DNA from: Exiguobacterium acetylicum DSM 20416
GTDB taxonomy: Bacteria > Bacillota > Bacilli > Exiguobacteriales > Exiguobacteriaceae
NCBI RefSeq assembly: GCF_000702605.1
Contig: NZ_JNIR01000001.1
Coordinates: 1,478,501 to 1,542,500 of the forward strand
Length of the DNA: 64,000 nucleotides
Direction of reading: 5' to 3'
Every line of letters begins with the position of its first letter. Position 1 is the stretch's first letter. Under the pieces are notes generated by a model. That model was not told where the DNA came from and searched no databases. It saw only the letters and a program-made list of their open reading frames with translations. Shown here in pieces: positions 37,396 through 47,464 of the stretch. The position numbers were made by a program, and so were the translations under genes.

Positions 37396-37816
37396 GAACG
37401 ATGTCCTCAAATAAGCGATTCGGTTCAATCAACGAAAACAATTGCTGATCGCCTTTTGCGACTGCAGTCAAATACGAGGCATCCTCCTGCTTTTGTTCAC
37501 TGAGCGGTTCAATCCGAACATCCGTTGATTCGACGACTTCGTTTGCCCGGTCGACGATGAATCCAGCGTCCCCATGCTCCAAAGTGGCGATGATGATGCG
37601 TGTTTCTTCCGTTTCTTCCATTAATTCGAATCCAAGACGGGCACGCAGGTCAATCACGGGGGTGACGACACCTCGCAAATTGATGACTCCTTTGACATAG
37701 GATGCAGCGTTCGGAATCCGTGTGATCGGGATGAGCCGTTCGATTGAACGAACAGACTGTACATCAATACCGTATGCATTATCTTCTAATTGAAAAACAA
37801 CCCATTTTTGTTCCAT
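37388..37816 (-). CDS. cheW: Chemotaxis coupling protein CheW
   Basis: A 142-residue CheW-domain protein linking receptors to CheA. The characteristic GIDVQSVRSIERLIPITRIPN and VKGVINLRGVVTPVIDLR stretches are present. The ATG at 37816 follows AGGGGAACGAAG. It sits between cheA and cheC in the operon. Confidence 0.95.
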   Translation of the reverse strand: MEQKWVVFQLEDNAYGIDVQSVRSIERLIPITRIPNAASYVKGVINLRGVVTPVIDLRARLGFELMEETEETRIIIATLEHGDAGFIVDRANEVVESTDVRIEPLSEQKQEDASYLTAVAKGDQQLFSLIEPNRLFEDIVHA

Positions 37817-37827
37817 CTTCGTTCCCC

Positions 37828-39831
37828 TCACTTCCGTAATAGTGCATTGCTGTCAATGATCAATGCGACTTGTCCGTCTCCAAGAATCGTCGCGCCAGAA
37901 ATGGCACGGATGCCTTCTAGATAACTACCGAGTGGCTTCATGACGATTTCCTGTTGACCGATCAATTCGGATACGATCAATCCTGCTAATTTTTCGCCAC
38001 TCCGGACGACGACGACCGAATAGGCTTCTGCCTCATGTTGTGGCAATCCGTAAACTTCATTCAGCGAAATAAGTGGAACCAATTGTCCACGGAAATCAAA
38101 TACTTTTTCCCGGTGCACTTGCAGGATCGCCGATTTACGTAAAGATGTCGTCTCGATGATGGCAGTCAGTGGAATTGCATACGTTTCTTGTCCGAGCTCA
38201 ACGAGCATGGCTGAGATGATCGAGAGCGTCAATGGTAAACTGATACGGAAAATCGCTCCTTCTCCGCGGCGTGTCTCAACGAACACTTCTCCACCCAATG
38301 ATTCGATCTTCGATTTGACGACGTCGAGACCAACACCACGACCAGACAAGTCCGTGACTTCTTCTGCCGTCGAGAAACCAGGTGCGAATAACAGCATCGA
38401 AGCCTCTTCGATCGTTAATTGCATCGCTTCTTCTTCTGTGATCAATCCTTTTTCAATCGCAATCCGTGTGACACGTTCGTGATTGATACCTGCTCCATCA
38501 TCTTCAATCTCAATGAAGACTCGGTTTCCTGAATGGTAGGCACGAAGCGAAAGATTTCCTTCGACCGGCTTATTCGCTAAAATCCGTTCCGCTTTGTTTT
38601 CAATTCCATGATCGATCGCATTACGGATCAAGTGGACAAGTGGATCACCAATCTCATCGATGACTGTGCGATCAAGTTCCGTCTCAGCACCCGTAATGTG
38701 TAGTTTGATATGTTTTCCGACATCCTTCGAAACGGAACGCACCATTCGTGGGAATCGATTGAATACTTGTTCGATCGGCATCATTCGTAACGTTAAAACG
38801 AGTGATTGCAATTCGTTCGTGCCCCGTTTGATCCGTTCGACCGTATCTGTCAATTCCGGCGAGCTGACTTCTGCTGCAATACGCTCCAAACGTCCGCGGT
38901 CGATGATGAACTCTTCGAACAGATTCATCAAACGATCAATCCGCTCGAGATTGACACGAATCGTTTTCGAAGCGACAGGCACAGATAGATCTGTCTGTTC
39001 TGGTGATTCCGGTGAAGCTGTTGGTGCAGGTACTGATGTCGCAACCGGCACTTCCTGTGGAAGGGTGGATGTCGCCACCTCTGCTTCTGGCGTTGCTTCG
39101 AACACGTCCATCGTTACTATTGCGACTTCAGAAACCGAGGCAACCGCCTCTTGAATGACCGATTGCTCTTGTTGCGTCACGAATAAAACAGAGAATGACG
39201 TCTCAAAATGTTCTTGCTCCAGTTCATCAGATGTCGGATTCGACAAAATGACATCTCCGAGCTGTTGTAAACGATCAAAGACCATGTAAACACGTGCCGC
39301 TTTTAAGATGACGTCTGCTGAAAGTTCGACTTGGACGATATAGGCTTGATAACCGGACGCAATCGATTGTTTGACGACCGCTTCCGAATAGACATCACAT
39401 TCGAATGTTGATGGTGCAGTTGATGGCGTAACCGAAATGATCTCTTCTTGTTCGGGACGAATGAACTGCTGTAATCGTCTCACTGTTTCCGTAACGTCAA
39501 GTTTCCCTTTTCCACCGCGACTGATGTCTTCTACCATCGTTTCCAGTTGCTCAGCAGCAACGAATAGGACATCGATCAACTCAGCTGTAGCGGGTTGTTT
39601 CTTTGATCTGACTAAATCAAGGGCACTCTCCATCTCATGCGTCAAATCAGCGATCGCATCATATCCCATCGTTCCTGCCATTCCTTTTAGCGTATGGGCA
39701 GAACGGAAAATTTGATCGATGACCGCTTCATCGTCTAATCGTTCTTCAAAAACCAATAAGCTTGTGTTAATAGCTTGTAAATGCTCCATCGACTCATCGA
39801 GGAACAACCCCACATATTCATTTAAGTCCAT
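37828..39831 (-). CDS. cheA: Chemotaxis histidine kinase CheA
   Basis: A 667-residue kinase. P1 carries the phospho-accepting His46 in FRSAHTLKGMAG; a CheY-binding P2 region follows (about 145-250), then a Thr/Pro/Ala-rich linker, dimerisation P3 (residues about 290-350), the ATPase P4 (LIRNAIDHGIEN, DDGAGIN, GRGVGLDVV) and a CheW-like P5. Everything needed for activity is visible. cheB, which in B. subtilis lies directly upstream, is absent: the gap to flhG is only 21 bases. Confidence 0.96.
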   Translation of the reverse strand: MDLNEYVGLFLDESMEHLQAINTSLLVFEERLDDEAVIDQIFRSAHTLKGMAGTMGYDAIADLTHEMESALDLVRSKKQPATAELIDVLFVAAEQLETMVEDISRGGKGKLDVTETVRRLQQFIRPEQEEIISVTPSTAPSTFECDVYSEAVVKQSIASGYQAYIVQVELSADVILKAARVYMVFDRLQQLGDVILSNPTSDELEQEHFETSFSVLFVTQQEQSVIQEAVASVSEVAIVTMDVFEATPEAEVATSTLPQEVPVATSVPAPTASPESPEQTDLSVPVASKTIRVNLERIDRLMNLFEEFIIDRGRLERIAAEVSSPELTDTVERIKRGTNELQSLVLTLRMMPIEQVFNRFPRMVRSVSKDVGKHIKLHITGAETELDRTVIDEIGDPLVHLIRNAIDHGIENKAERILANKPVEGNLSLRAYHSGNRVFIEIEDDGAGINHERVTRIAIEKGLITEEEAMQLTIEEASMLLFAPGFSTAEEVTDLSGRGVGLDVVKSKIESLGGEVFVETRRGEGAIFRISLPLTLSIISAMLVELGQETYAIPLTAIIETTSLRKSAILQVHREKVFDFRGQLVPLISLNEVYGLPQHEAEAYSVVVVRSGEKLAGLIVSELIGQQEIVMKPLGSYLEGIRAISGATILGDGQVALIIDSNALLRK

Positions 39832-39852
39832 GACTGATACCCTCCTTTAATC

Positions 39853-40707
39853 TTAACGGACATGATCTTTTCGTTTTTTCAGACGATGTAACAATCGATC
39901 TAAAAACTTCCGTTCTTTGACTTGTACACCTGTTAGAGACGTCGTGATATGATCGAGTCGCCAACTGACGTCACTCGTTCGATCCATCAAGTAAAATGGC
40001 ATCTGTGCCTTGACTGCTTTGACGACTGCCGGATCTTCCGGCAAAAAACCGGTAAAGCGCAGTGGTTTTTGTAAAAATTGTTGGCTGACGAGCGCCAGTC
40101 GATCAAACGTTTCAAGTGCTTCTCCACCATTCGTCGCCCGATTGACGACGACGGAAATCGGAAGATCCGTCGCATGATGGTGTGCCAGTTTGACGAACGC
40201 ATAACCGTCCATGATTGAAGTCGGCTCTGGCGTGACGATCAACCAGGCTTCGTCTGCACTACTGATAAAATCAAACGTCTGATGGTTGGCGCCGGCTCCT
40301 AAATCGAGCAACACAAAATCATACTCATAGAAAAATTGGAATTCCCGCAGTAGGAACACGACATCCTCCTTCGTCAGATTCGTCAGTTCCGCAAATCCAC
40401 TCCCGCCATGAATGAAATGAAGGGATGGAGACTGTTCAACGATTGCGTGCTGGAGTGATTCTCGTCGTTTGACGCATTCCATCAAGGATGACTTCGATGA
40501 TTTACCGAATAGAATACCAATGTTCGCCATCCCGATATCAAGATCAATCAAGAGTACTCGTTTTTCTTGTAACGATAATGCCACGCCAAGATTCACCGCG
40601 ACATTCGTTTTTCCGACGCCACCTTTTCCACTCACGATGGCAATCGTCTTCGTTTCCTTGACGGTCACTTTTGATCGTAAGACACGTGCTTGATCTTCTC
40701 GCATCAT
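39853..40707 (-). CDS. flhG: MinD-like ATPase FlhG (YlxH)
   Basis: A 284-residue ParA/MinD-type ATPase limiting flagellar number and place. An N-terminal DQARVLR motif (residues 5-11) matches the DQAxxLR activator helix that stimulates FlhF. The deviant Walker A GKGGVGKT is at 27-34, with LIDLDIGMANI after it. The last 25 residues are strongly basic, likely a membrane-targeting helix. Its start overlaps the flhF stop by 4 bases. Confidence 0.93.
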   Translation of the reverse strand: MMREDQARVLRSKVTVKETKTIAIVSGKGGVGKTNVAVNLGVALSLQEKRVLLIDLDIGMANIGILFGKSSKSSLMECVKRRESLQHAIVEQSPSLHFIHGGSGFAELTNLTKEDVVFLLREFQFFYEYDFVLLDLGAGANHQTFDFISSADEAWLIVTPEPTSIMDGYAFVKLAHHHATDLPISVVVNRATNGGEALETFDRLALVSQQFLQKPLRFTGFLPEDPAVVKAVKAQMPFYLMDRTSDVSWRLDHITTSLTGVQVKERKFLDRLLHRLKKRKDHVR

Positions 40708-41747
40708 CTCATCCCTCTCTCGACGATCATTCGGGATAACTCATCCGCCGTAGCGAACGTGATGTCTTCTGGCACTTCTTGACCCGTTGTCACGCAATAG
40801 ATTGGTAACTCCGTCTCTGTCATAAGCCCAAACATCGACCACAGTTCACTTGTTTCATCTGCTTTCGAAAATACGATCCCTGATAAGGGAATCTTACTGA
40901 AACGATCGTGGATCTGTAATAAATCTCGATATTTCGATGTCAAACTAAGAACTAAAAATACATCCGTATCCTCAAAGTCATGACGACTTCGTAATTGCTC
41001 TACATATGCTTCGTCAAGGAAATTCCGTCCCGCTGTATCGACAAGTACGATGTCGCATGACGTTAGCGCCTGCTTCGCTCGTTCGAAATCTTCCAGGTCG
41101 TATGCAACATGAATCGGAATACCTAATATGTCGGCATATGTCTTCAGTTGTTCAATCGCTGAGATCCGGTATGTATCGGTTGTGATGAGACCGACTCGTT
41201 GATTTTTAATGAGCGTATGATGCGCAGCGAGTTTAGCGATGGTTGTCGTCTTTCCGACGCCAGTTGGTCCTGTTAACATGACATAACGTGCAGTCGACGG
41301 CGTCACGCGCAATGCCGACTTCACTTCTTCCGTCAAGAGATCGGTTAATTCCGTTTGCTGCGTTTGATAGTACGCAGTTAGTAATCGCTCATGCAATCGT
41401 TCAGACACTTGTTGTAACGCTGGTTCTGCCAACAGCGGCGCATAATGTCGCAATTCTTTTGGCAATGGTCGTTCGCCGACCGTAACGATCGTCGGACGCA
41501 CTGGGATCGGTTGGATGGTTTCCACAATGTCCTTCCGACTCGTTGTTTGCTTCGAGACGATCGGTTCGTTCGACACATGTTCATCCACCGATGCAACCAG
41601 TTCCACTTTTTTCTTCGCAAATAAGCCAAAGAATCCGCCCACTTTAATATGGCGAGTATTTAATATGATGGCATCGTTACCGAGTTCGCGTTTGATGCGT
41701 TCCATGGCTTCGCTAACGGAATCCGCCGTGACTTTTTTGACTATCAT
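40704..41747 (-). CDS. flhF: Signal-recognition-type GTPase FlhF
   Basis: A 347-residue SRP-family GTPase that sets flagellar position. A variable basic N-terminal domain (1-100) is followed by N and G domains: G1 GPTGVGKTT at 160-168, DTYRISAIEQLKTYA, DTAGR and SKADET. The partner FlhG is the overlapping next gene. Confidence 0.95.
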   Translation of the reverse strand: MIVKKVTADSVSEAMERIKRELGNDAIILNTRHIKVGGFFGLFAKKKVELVASVDEHVSNEPIVSKQTTSRKDIVETIQPIPVRPTIVTVGERPLPKELRHYAPLLAEPALQQVSERLHERLLTAYYQTQQTELTDLLTEEVKSALRVTPSTARYVMLTGPTGVGKTTTIAKLAAHHTLIKNQRVGLITTDTYRISAIEQLKTYADILGIPIHVAYDLEDFERAKQALTSCDIVLVDTAGRNFLDEAYVEQLRSRHDFEDTDVFLVLSLTSKYRDLLQIHDRFSKIPLSGIVFSKADETSELWSMFGLMTETELPIYCVTTGQEVPEDITFATADELSRMIVERGMR

Positions 41748-41750
41748 CGC

Positions 41751-43775
41751 TTAAATCACCCCAATACTCTTAACTTCAATCGTCGGCATTAATTCGTTAT
41801 AAGACAATATCGGAATATCTGGAAAATACCGTTCTGTCAATTGACGGACGAACATCCGGATACTTGGAGAAGTCAGGATGATCGGATGCGCCCCGTACCG
41901 TTCGAATTCCGTTGCTCGCTCCTGTAACGTCTCGATGAAACGTGTCGCCTTTTCGGGATCAAGCGCTAAATAATTTCCGAACTCCGTCTTTTGGATGGCC
42001 GACTGGATATCCAGTTCCATCTCACTTGAGACCGTCACGACATGTAAGACATCTCCTTGCATGACTTGTTCCGTAATTTGACGCGATAAGGATTGACGGA
42101 CATATTCAGCAAGCAGTTCGCTGTCTTTCGTCACAGCTGCATAGTCCGCGAGCGTTTCAAAAATCAATGGTAGATTTCGAATCGAGACTTTTTCTTTTAA
42201 TAATTGAACGAATACTTTTTGAAGTTCCCCGATTGATAACAGTTGTGGTGTTACTTCCTCGACCAAAATCGGATGGGATTCCTTCAAATGATCAACCAAC
42301 TGTTTCGTCTCTTCTCGACCGAGTAACTCAGCTGCATGTTTCTTCAAGAGCTCCGTTAAATGTGTCGCAACGACGGATGGTGGATCAACGACCGTATAGC
42401 CTGACATCTCTGCTCGGCTCCGTGTCTGTTCATCAATCCAGAGTGCCGGCATACCGAATGCTGGTTCAACCGTCTCGATGCCTCGAATTTCTGGATCATC
42501 GACCCCTGGGCTCATCGCTAAATAATGATCAAGCAATAGCTCACCACTTGCCATCTCACTTCCGCGAATCTTGATTCGATACTGGTTCGGTGATAACTGC
42601 AGGTGATCACGAATCCGAACAGTCGGTAGAACGAATCCAAGTTCGAGTGCTAGCTGCCGACGAATCATAACGACACGATCGAGTAAATCGCCACCTTGCG
42701 CTTCATCAGCGAGTGGAATCAAACCGTAACCGAATTCAAATTCAATCGTATCGACGTTCAGTAAAGAAATGACCGATTCACTCGAACGCAAGTTTTCGCT
42801 CGGCGCTTCCTCGACAGCGACCTCTTCTTGCATCGTCTTCGTCGTCTGCTTTATTCGCCAAGCGAAGAAGCCAAATAACGCTGCAATCGGCATCGTGACG
42901 TAATCGGGAATCGCTGTGAATAGTCCGAGTAAGAAGATTGCTCCAGCCGCGATTCCGACAAGTAATGGTGTGCGTGTCAATTGACCGATGACATCCTCAC
43001 CAAGGTTTCCGTCGGATGTCGAGCGCGTGACGATGATCCCGGTCGCAACCGAAATCAACAGTGCTGGAATCTGACTGACGAGACCGTCCCCGACTGTCAG
43101 TAACGTATATAGTTCGACTGACTCCGCTATCGGTAAGCCTTGCTGGACGACACCGATGATCATTCCGAAGATCAAGTTAATGATGACGATGATGATACCA
43201 GCGATCGCATCTCCTTTAACGAACTTCGAGGCCCCGTCCATCGCCCCATAAAAGTCTGCTTCCGATTGGATTTTTTGACGACGAGTCCGGGCTTGTAATT
43301 CGTCAATCATACCGGAGTTCAGGTCGGCGTCGATTGCCATCTGTTTTCCGGGCATCGCATCAAGCGTAAAACGTGCCGACACTTCCGAGACTCGTTCTGA
43401 ACCCTTTGTGATGACGAGAAACTGGATCAAGACGAGAATCAAGAAGACGACGAAACCGACGAGCGGCTTACCGCCGACGACAAAGCTACCGAAAGCCTCG
43501 ATAACTTCGCCACCATTTCCGTTTGATAGGATCGCCCGTGTCGTCGAGACGTTAAGTGCCAGACGAAATAGAGTCACGATCAATAACAACGTCGGAAATA
43601 CAGAAAACTCAAGTGCCTCTTTGGCATTCATCGCAACGAGTAATACCATCAAAGCAATTAAGATATTGATGATGATTAAAAAATCGAGCATGATAGCGGG
43701 CAGTGGAATGACGAGCATGAAGACGATCATGATGACGCCTAGCAGAACCGTTAAATCTCGTGTTGATATACTCAT
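41751..43775 (-). CDS. flhA: Flagellar export gate protein FlhA
   Basis: A 674-residue protein. The N-terminal half has about eight membrane segments with the conserved FHIPEP-type cytoplasmic loop (SARFTLDAMPGKQMAIDADLNSG). The C-terminal half (from about 320) is the cytosolic ring that docks substrates and chaperones. It lies in the export block fliP-fliQ-fliR-flhB-flhA. Confidence 0.96.
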   Translation of the reverse strand: MSISTRDLTVLLGVIMIVFMLVIPLPAIMLDFLIIINILIALMVLLVAMNAKEALEFSVFPTLLLIVTLFRLALNVSTTRAILSNGNGGEVIEAFGSFVVGGKPLVGFVVFLILVLIQFLVITKGSERVSEVSARFTLDAMPGKQMAIDADLNSGMIDELQARTRRQKIQSEADFYGAMDGASKFVKGDAIAGIIIVIINLIFGMIIGVVQQGLPIAESVELYTLLTVGDGLVSQIPALLISVATGIIVTRSTSDGNLGEDVIGQLTRTPLLVGIAAGAIFLLGLFTAIPDYVTMPIAALFGFFAWRIKQTTKTMQEEVAVEEAPSENLRSSESVISLLNVDTIEFEFGYGLIPLADEAQGGDLLDRVVMIRRQLALELGFVLPTVRIRDHLQLSPNQYRIKIRGSEMASGELLLDHYLAMSPGVDDPEIRGIETVEPAFGMPALWIDEQTRSRAEMSGYTVVDPPSVVATHLTELLKKHAAELLGREETKQLVDHLKESHPILVEEVTPQLLSIGELQKVFVQLLKEKVSIRNLPLIFETLADYAAVTKDSELLAEYVRQSLSRQITEQVMQGDVLHVVTVSSEMELDIQSAIQKTEFGNYLALDPEKATRFIETLQERATEFERYGAHPIILTSPSIRMFVRQLTERYFPDIPILSYNELMPTIEVKSIGVI

Positions 43776-43789
43776 GATGCTTCATCCTT

Positions 43790-44881
43790 TCATTTTGCTT
43801 GTTTCAGTTGATAGACAAAGGCGAGTGTTTCAGCGAGCGCCTGATAGAACGTTTCATCCACTGCCATACCAATCTCTGTTTGAGCGAACAACGCCCGCGC
43901 CAGCGGACGATTTTCAACAATCGGGACATCAGCTGCTGTCGCCTTCTCCCGAATCCGGAACGCGACAGCATCTACGCCTTTTGCAACGACGATCGGTGCC
44001 ATATGTTTTCCGTCATCGTATTGAATCGCTACCGCATAATGGGTCGGGTTCGTGATGACGACGTCGGCATTCGGTATTTCTTGCATCATCCGCCGCATCG
44101 CCATCTCCCGTTGTTGTTGTTTAATCTTTCCTTTGATTTGAGGGTCACCTTCCGTGTTCTTATGCTCATCCTTTAAATCCTGTTTACTCATTCGAATCGA
44201 CTTTTCAAAATCAAATTTTTGATAAGCGAAGTCCAGAATGGCTAACGCGATCAAGGCGATACTGACCGACAAACCGAGCAAAAATGTTAAATGACCAATG
44301 ATAGCTAACGCATCGCCGATCGGTTCCGAAGTCAGCCTCGAAATCTCGACCTTGTTATTCCACAGAACAGTGCCACTCGTGACACCGATGACTAACAGTT
44401 TAAAAACGGATTTCAAAAACTCGACGAGTGCTTTAACGCTAACGATCCGTTTGACGCCTTGAAGCGGATTGATCCGGTCTAGCTTCGGCTGAATCGCCTC
44501 ACCACTTAAGAGCACACCAATCTGAACGAAGTTTCCAAGGATCCCGATGACGACCGCTGTTAAAAAGAAGGGGGCGACTAAAATCCCCATTTGTATCAGC
44601 ATCTCGACTAAAATCTGTTCAATTCGTCCCTCTTCGACGGCTTGCAGAACTTGACTTGCACTGAGACCATCTTGCAGGACGAGTACGAATCGCCGTCCTA
44701 GAAATGGACCGAAAAAATAGAGGACGAGAAACATCGCGAATAACATAAAACTGCTCGTTAAATCTGCTGATTTTGCGACCTGTCCCTTTTTACGCGAGTC
44801 ATCCCGCTTTCGAGGTGTCGCTTTTTCCGTCTTCTCACCAGCGAAGTACTGAAGATCAAGGCGTAATCGATATGAATGCAT
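43790..44881 (-). CDS. flhB: Flagellar export switch protein FlhB
   Basis: A 363-residue protein with four membrane segments and a cytoplasmic domain. The autocleavage site NPTH is at 278-281, which controls the switch from rod/hook to filament export together with FliK. The N-terminal DLQYFAGEKTEKATPRK is typical. Confidence 0.95.
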   Translation of the reverse strand: MHSYRLRLDLQYFAGEKTEKATPRKRDDSRKKGQVAKSADLTSSFMLFAMFLVLYFFGPFLGRRFVLVLQDGLSASQVLQAVEEGRIEQILVEMLIQMGILVAPFFLTAVVIGILGNFVQIGVLLSGEAIQPKLDRINPLQGVKRIVSVKALVEFLKSVFKLLVIGVTSGTVLWNNKVEISRLTSEPIGDALAIIGHLTFLLGLSVSIALIALAILDFAYQKFDFEKSIRMSKQDLKDEHKNTEGDPQIKGKIKQQQREMAMRRMMQEIPNADVVITNPTHYAVAIQYDDGKHMAPIVVAKGVDAVAFRIREKATAADVPIVENRPLARALFAQTEIGMAVDETFYQALAETLAFVYQLKQAK

Positions 44882-44885
44882 GTCC

Positions 44886-45653
44886 TTAACCTCCTAGTAA
44901 TCGAATAGCGTCTGCAAGTACATCTTGCAACAATGGAACGAATCGACCGATTCCTGTGATCGTCGCTCCTGCTAATAAAAACAGAATCGCGTATCCCATT
45001 AACAGTTTGACGGAAAAACCAATCGCAAAAATGTTGAACTGGGGTGCCGTTTTCGCTAAGAAACCGAGTGCGAGATCCACTAAAAAGAGTGAAACGACAA
45101 GTGGCATCGCCATTTGTAAGGCAGTCAACATCGCAAGTCCGACGACACGGATGACAAGACTCATTCCTGCGTCGCCTGATACCGCAATCAGACTGCCCGG
45201 CGGAAAGATTTGAAAACTCGTGTAGATGCCGTCCAGTAAAATGAGATGCATATCAGAAGCGAGCAGGACGAGTAACGTCAGCATGTAATAAAATCGTCCG
45301 ACGATTGGTGACTGTCCGCCAAACATCGGATCATAAGCGGAAGCCATCGCAAGACCCATCTGTAAATCAATGATCGAACCCGCAATTTGTGGGGCGTATA
45401 ATAAAAAACTGGCAAGTAAGCCAAGAGCTAGACCCACTAAGACTTCCGTTCCCATCCGAAAGAAAAAATCGAAGTCTTCTACACGAACGTCCGTCTTCAC
45501 GGCGTAACTCGCAAAGTAAGCAAGACCCGCCGCAAGTGCTAATTTATGTTGCGCTGGTAATTGTCTTGATGAAAACAAAGGCGCCGCAACGAGAAAACCG
45601 ACGATCCGTCCAAAGACGAGCAGAAAAACACTCAGGAAAGAAAGTAATGTCAT
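44886..45653 (-). CDS. fliR: Flagellar export gate protein FliR
   Basis: A 255-residue membrane protein with about six hydrophobic segments and the usual FliR stretch GRIVGFLVAAPLFSSRQLPA near the start. It forms the export gate with FliP and FliQ. It overlaps fliQ by 4 bases and precedes flhB by 4 bases. Confidence 0.93.
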   Translation of the reverse strand: MTLLSFLSVFLLVFGRIVGFLVAAPLFSSRQLPAQHKLALAAGLAYFASYAVKTDVRVEDFDFFFRMGTEVLVGLALGLLASFLLYAPQIAGSIIDLQMGLAMASAYDPMFGGQSPIVGRFYYMLTLLVLLASDMHLILLDGIYTSFQIFPPGSLIAVSGDAGMSLVIRVVGLAMLTALQMAMPLVVSLFLVDLALGFLAKTAPQFNIFAIGFSVKLLMGYAILFLLAGATITGIGRFVPLLQDVLADAIRLLGG

Positions 45654-45922
45654 TTTCGGGAAACCTCAGCGATTTGTTTGAATAGATCAATCGTAAAGGT
45701 CTGTAACTCCTGCATAATCCAAGGTCCAAAGAAGACGAGTGCTAAAAACACGGCAACGATCTTTGGAACAAACGATAACGTCTGTTCCTGAATCTGCGTC
45801 GTCGCCTGCAAAATACTGACGAGCAGACCGACGACGAGCGAGACGAGTAACAAGGGGGCCGATACTTTGAGTAATGTCCAGACAGCAGAACTCGCCAACT
45901 GAATAATCATTTCTTGAGTCAT
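45650..45922 (-). CDS. fliQ: Flagellar export gate protein FliQ
   Basis: A 90-residue protein of two membrane helices, the normal length. Conserved LLVSLVVGLLVSILQATTQI and QEQTLSFVPKI stretches are visible. It lies between fliP and fliR. Confidence 0.94.
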   Translation of the reverse strand: MTQEMIIQLASSAVWTLLKVSAPLLLVSLVVGLLVSILQATTQIQEQTLSFVPKIVAVFLALVFFGPWIMQELQTFTIDLFKQIAEVSRK

Positions 45923-45933
45923 CTTTTCTCCCC

Positions 45934-46602
45934 CTAACGCATACTGACGAGCAGTGATTCAACAATCAGGTGCCAGCCATCGACTAAAATAAATAACAGC
46001 AATTTAAACGGTAACGCAATCATGACTGGCGGTAACATCATCATTCCCATCGACATCAAAACACTCGAGACGACCATGTCGATGACAAGGAAAGGAATGA
46101 AGATCATGAAGCCGATTTGGAAGGCTGTCTTCAATTCACTAATCGCATATGCTGGAACGAGTGCGACGAGTGGAATATCTTCAATCTTTTCCGGTTTTTC
46201 ATAATTACCGTATTTTAAGAATAGTTCTAAATCATTCGTTCGCGTGTGCTTCGACATGAAGCGTTTCATCGTATCTCCTGCTTTATCAAACGCTTCATCT
46301 TGACTGATTTTATCAGCCATGTATGGTTTTAAAGCCGTCGTGTTTAATTCCGATATGACGGGCGACATGACGAAAAGCGTAATGAACAAGGCCAGTCCGA
46401 CGAGTAGCTGGTTCGGCGGCGTCTGTTGTGTTCCGAGAGCCGAACGGACGAACGACAACACGACGACGACACGCGTGAAACAAGTCATTAAGATTAGTAG
46501 TGAGGGCGCCAGTGATAACAACGTCAGTAATACGAGCAGTTTAATCGATGTTGCTGTTCCTGACGGAGTATCGAGTGAGATCAGGTTTTCAATCGTATTC
46601 AT
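45934..46602 (-). CDS. fliP: Flagellar export gate protein FliP
   Basis: A 222-residue polytopic protein with the signatures LTCFTRVVVVLSFVRSALG-like (MTCFTRVVVVLSFVRSALG), TPPNQLLVGLALF and PFKLLLFILVDGW. An initial hydrophobic stretch may act as a signal or first helix. It overlaps the end of fliO by 4 bases. Confidence 0.94.
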   Translation of the reverse strand: MNTIENLISLDTPSGTATSIKLLVLLTLLSLAPSLLILMTCFTRVVVVLSFVRSALGTQQTPPNQLLVGLALFITLFVMSPVISELNTTALKPYMADKISQDEAFDKAGDTMKRFMSKHTRTNDLELFLKYGNYEKPEKIEDIPLVALVPAYAISELKTAFQIGFMIFIPFLVIDMVVSSVLMSMGMMMLPPVMIALPFKLLLFILVDGWHLIVESLLVSMR

Positions 46603-47090
46603 GAGCGCCCTCGATTCTTCTGCAGTTGCTCGAGTTGTTGTTTGAACGTCTCAAGAAATGGTGAAGGTACTGATTTCGAAGATGACTCTTCAAGATCCGT
46701 CGGTTCGTATCCCTCTAAATCGTCCAGCGTGTCTAAGAGTTGTACGTTCTCACCAACTCCGACGACATAAATCTTATCCTGCACTTTCACTAACTGAACC
46801 GATCGATCCTTACCAAGTGGTACACCACCTAGATGGGTCAAACGTCCGGAATGTCTGACGCCTCGCGTCCGCTCGTGAATAAAACGTGTCACGAGGATGA
46901 ATCCGCCGATCAAGACGACGAGAACGACGACTCCTTTAAAGATGGTCAATGCCATGGAAGGACTCTCATCGACTTGCTGAGTCGTCGGTGCATCGTTCTT
47001 GGTTGGATTTAATTTTTCTTCGACCGTTTCAGCCTGTACAGGAAGTGTCAGCAGAAACAGAAGACAAATCAGCAAAGTCACTTTTTTCAT
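46599..47090 (-). CDS. fliO: Flagellar biosynthesis protein FliO (FliZ)
   Basis: A 163-residue protein: N-terminal signal peptide (about 1-19, ending QAE), an extracytoplasmic linker, one membrane segment (about 48-68) and a cytoplasmic domain with GVPLGKDRSVQLVKVQDKIYVVGV. It helps FliP assemble into the export gate. It takes the place called fliZ in B. subtilis, overlapping cheY by 4 bases. Confidence 0.85.
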   Translation of the reverse strand: MKKVTLLICLLFLLTLPVQAETVEEKLNPTKNDAPTTQQVDESPSMALTIFKGVVVLVVLIGGFILVTRFIHERTRGVRHSGRLTHLGGVPLGKDRSVQLVKVQDKIYVVGVGENVQLLDTLDDLEGYEPTDLEESSSKSVPSPFLETFKQQLEQLQKNRGRS

Positions 47091-47452
47091 GACGAGACAG
47101 TTTTCGAGACCGCTTCAAGCACACGATCCGCTTGGAACGGTTTGACGATGAAATCTTTTGCACCTGCTTGAATCGCGTCGATGACCATCGACTGTTGCCC
47201 CATCGCTGAACACATGATGACTTTAGCGGCAGGATTGAATGCTTTGATTTCTTTAAGCGCAGAGATTCCGTCCATCTCAGGCATCGTAATGTCTAGCGTG
47301 ACGAGGTCTGGTGTCAATTCCTTATACTTCGTGACCGCTTCGCGTCCGTTTTCTGCTTCACCGACGACATCATAGCCGTTCTTCGATAGAATTTCCTTGA
47401 TCATCATCCGCATGAAAGCGGCGTCGTCTACGATTAATACTTTTGCACTCAT
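47087..47452 (-). CDS. cheY: Chemotaxis response regulator CheY
   Basis: A 121-residue single-domain receiver. The acidic pocket D9/D10, phospho-acceptor D54 (in VTLDITMPEMDG) and K104 (FIVKPF) are all present. Its phosphorylated form binds the switch proteins encoded just upstream; CheC and FliY in this operon dephosphorylate it. Confidence 0.96.
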   Translation of the reverse strand: MSAKVLIVDDAAFMRMMIKEILSKNGYDVVGEAENGREAVTKYKELTPDLVTLDITMPEMDGISALKEIKAFNPAAKVIMCSAMGQQSMVIDAIQAGAKDFIVKPFQADRVLEAVSKTVSS

Positions 47453-47464
47453 ATTAGTTCCTCC

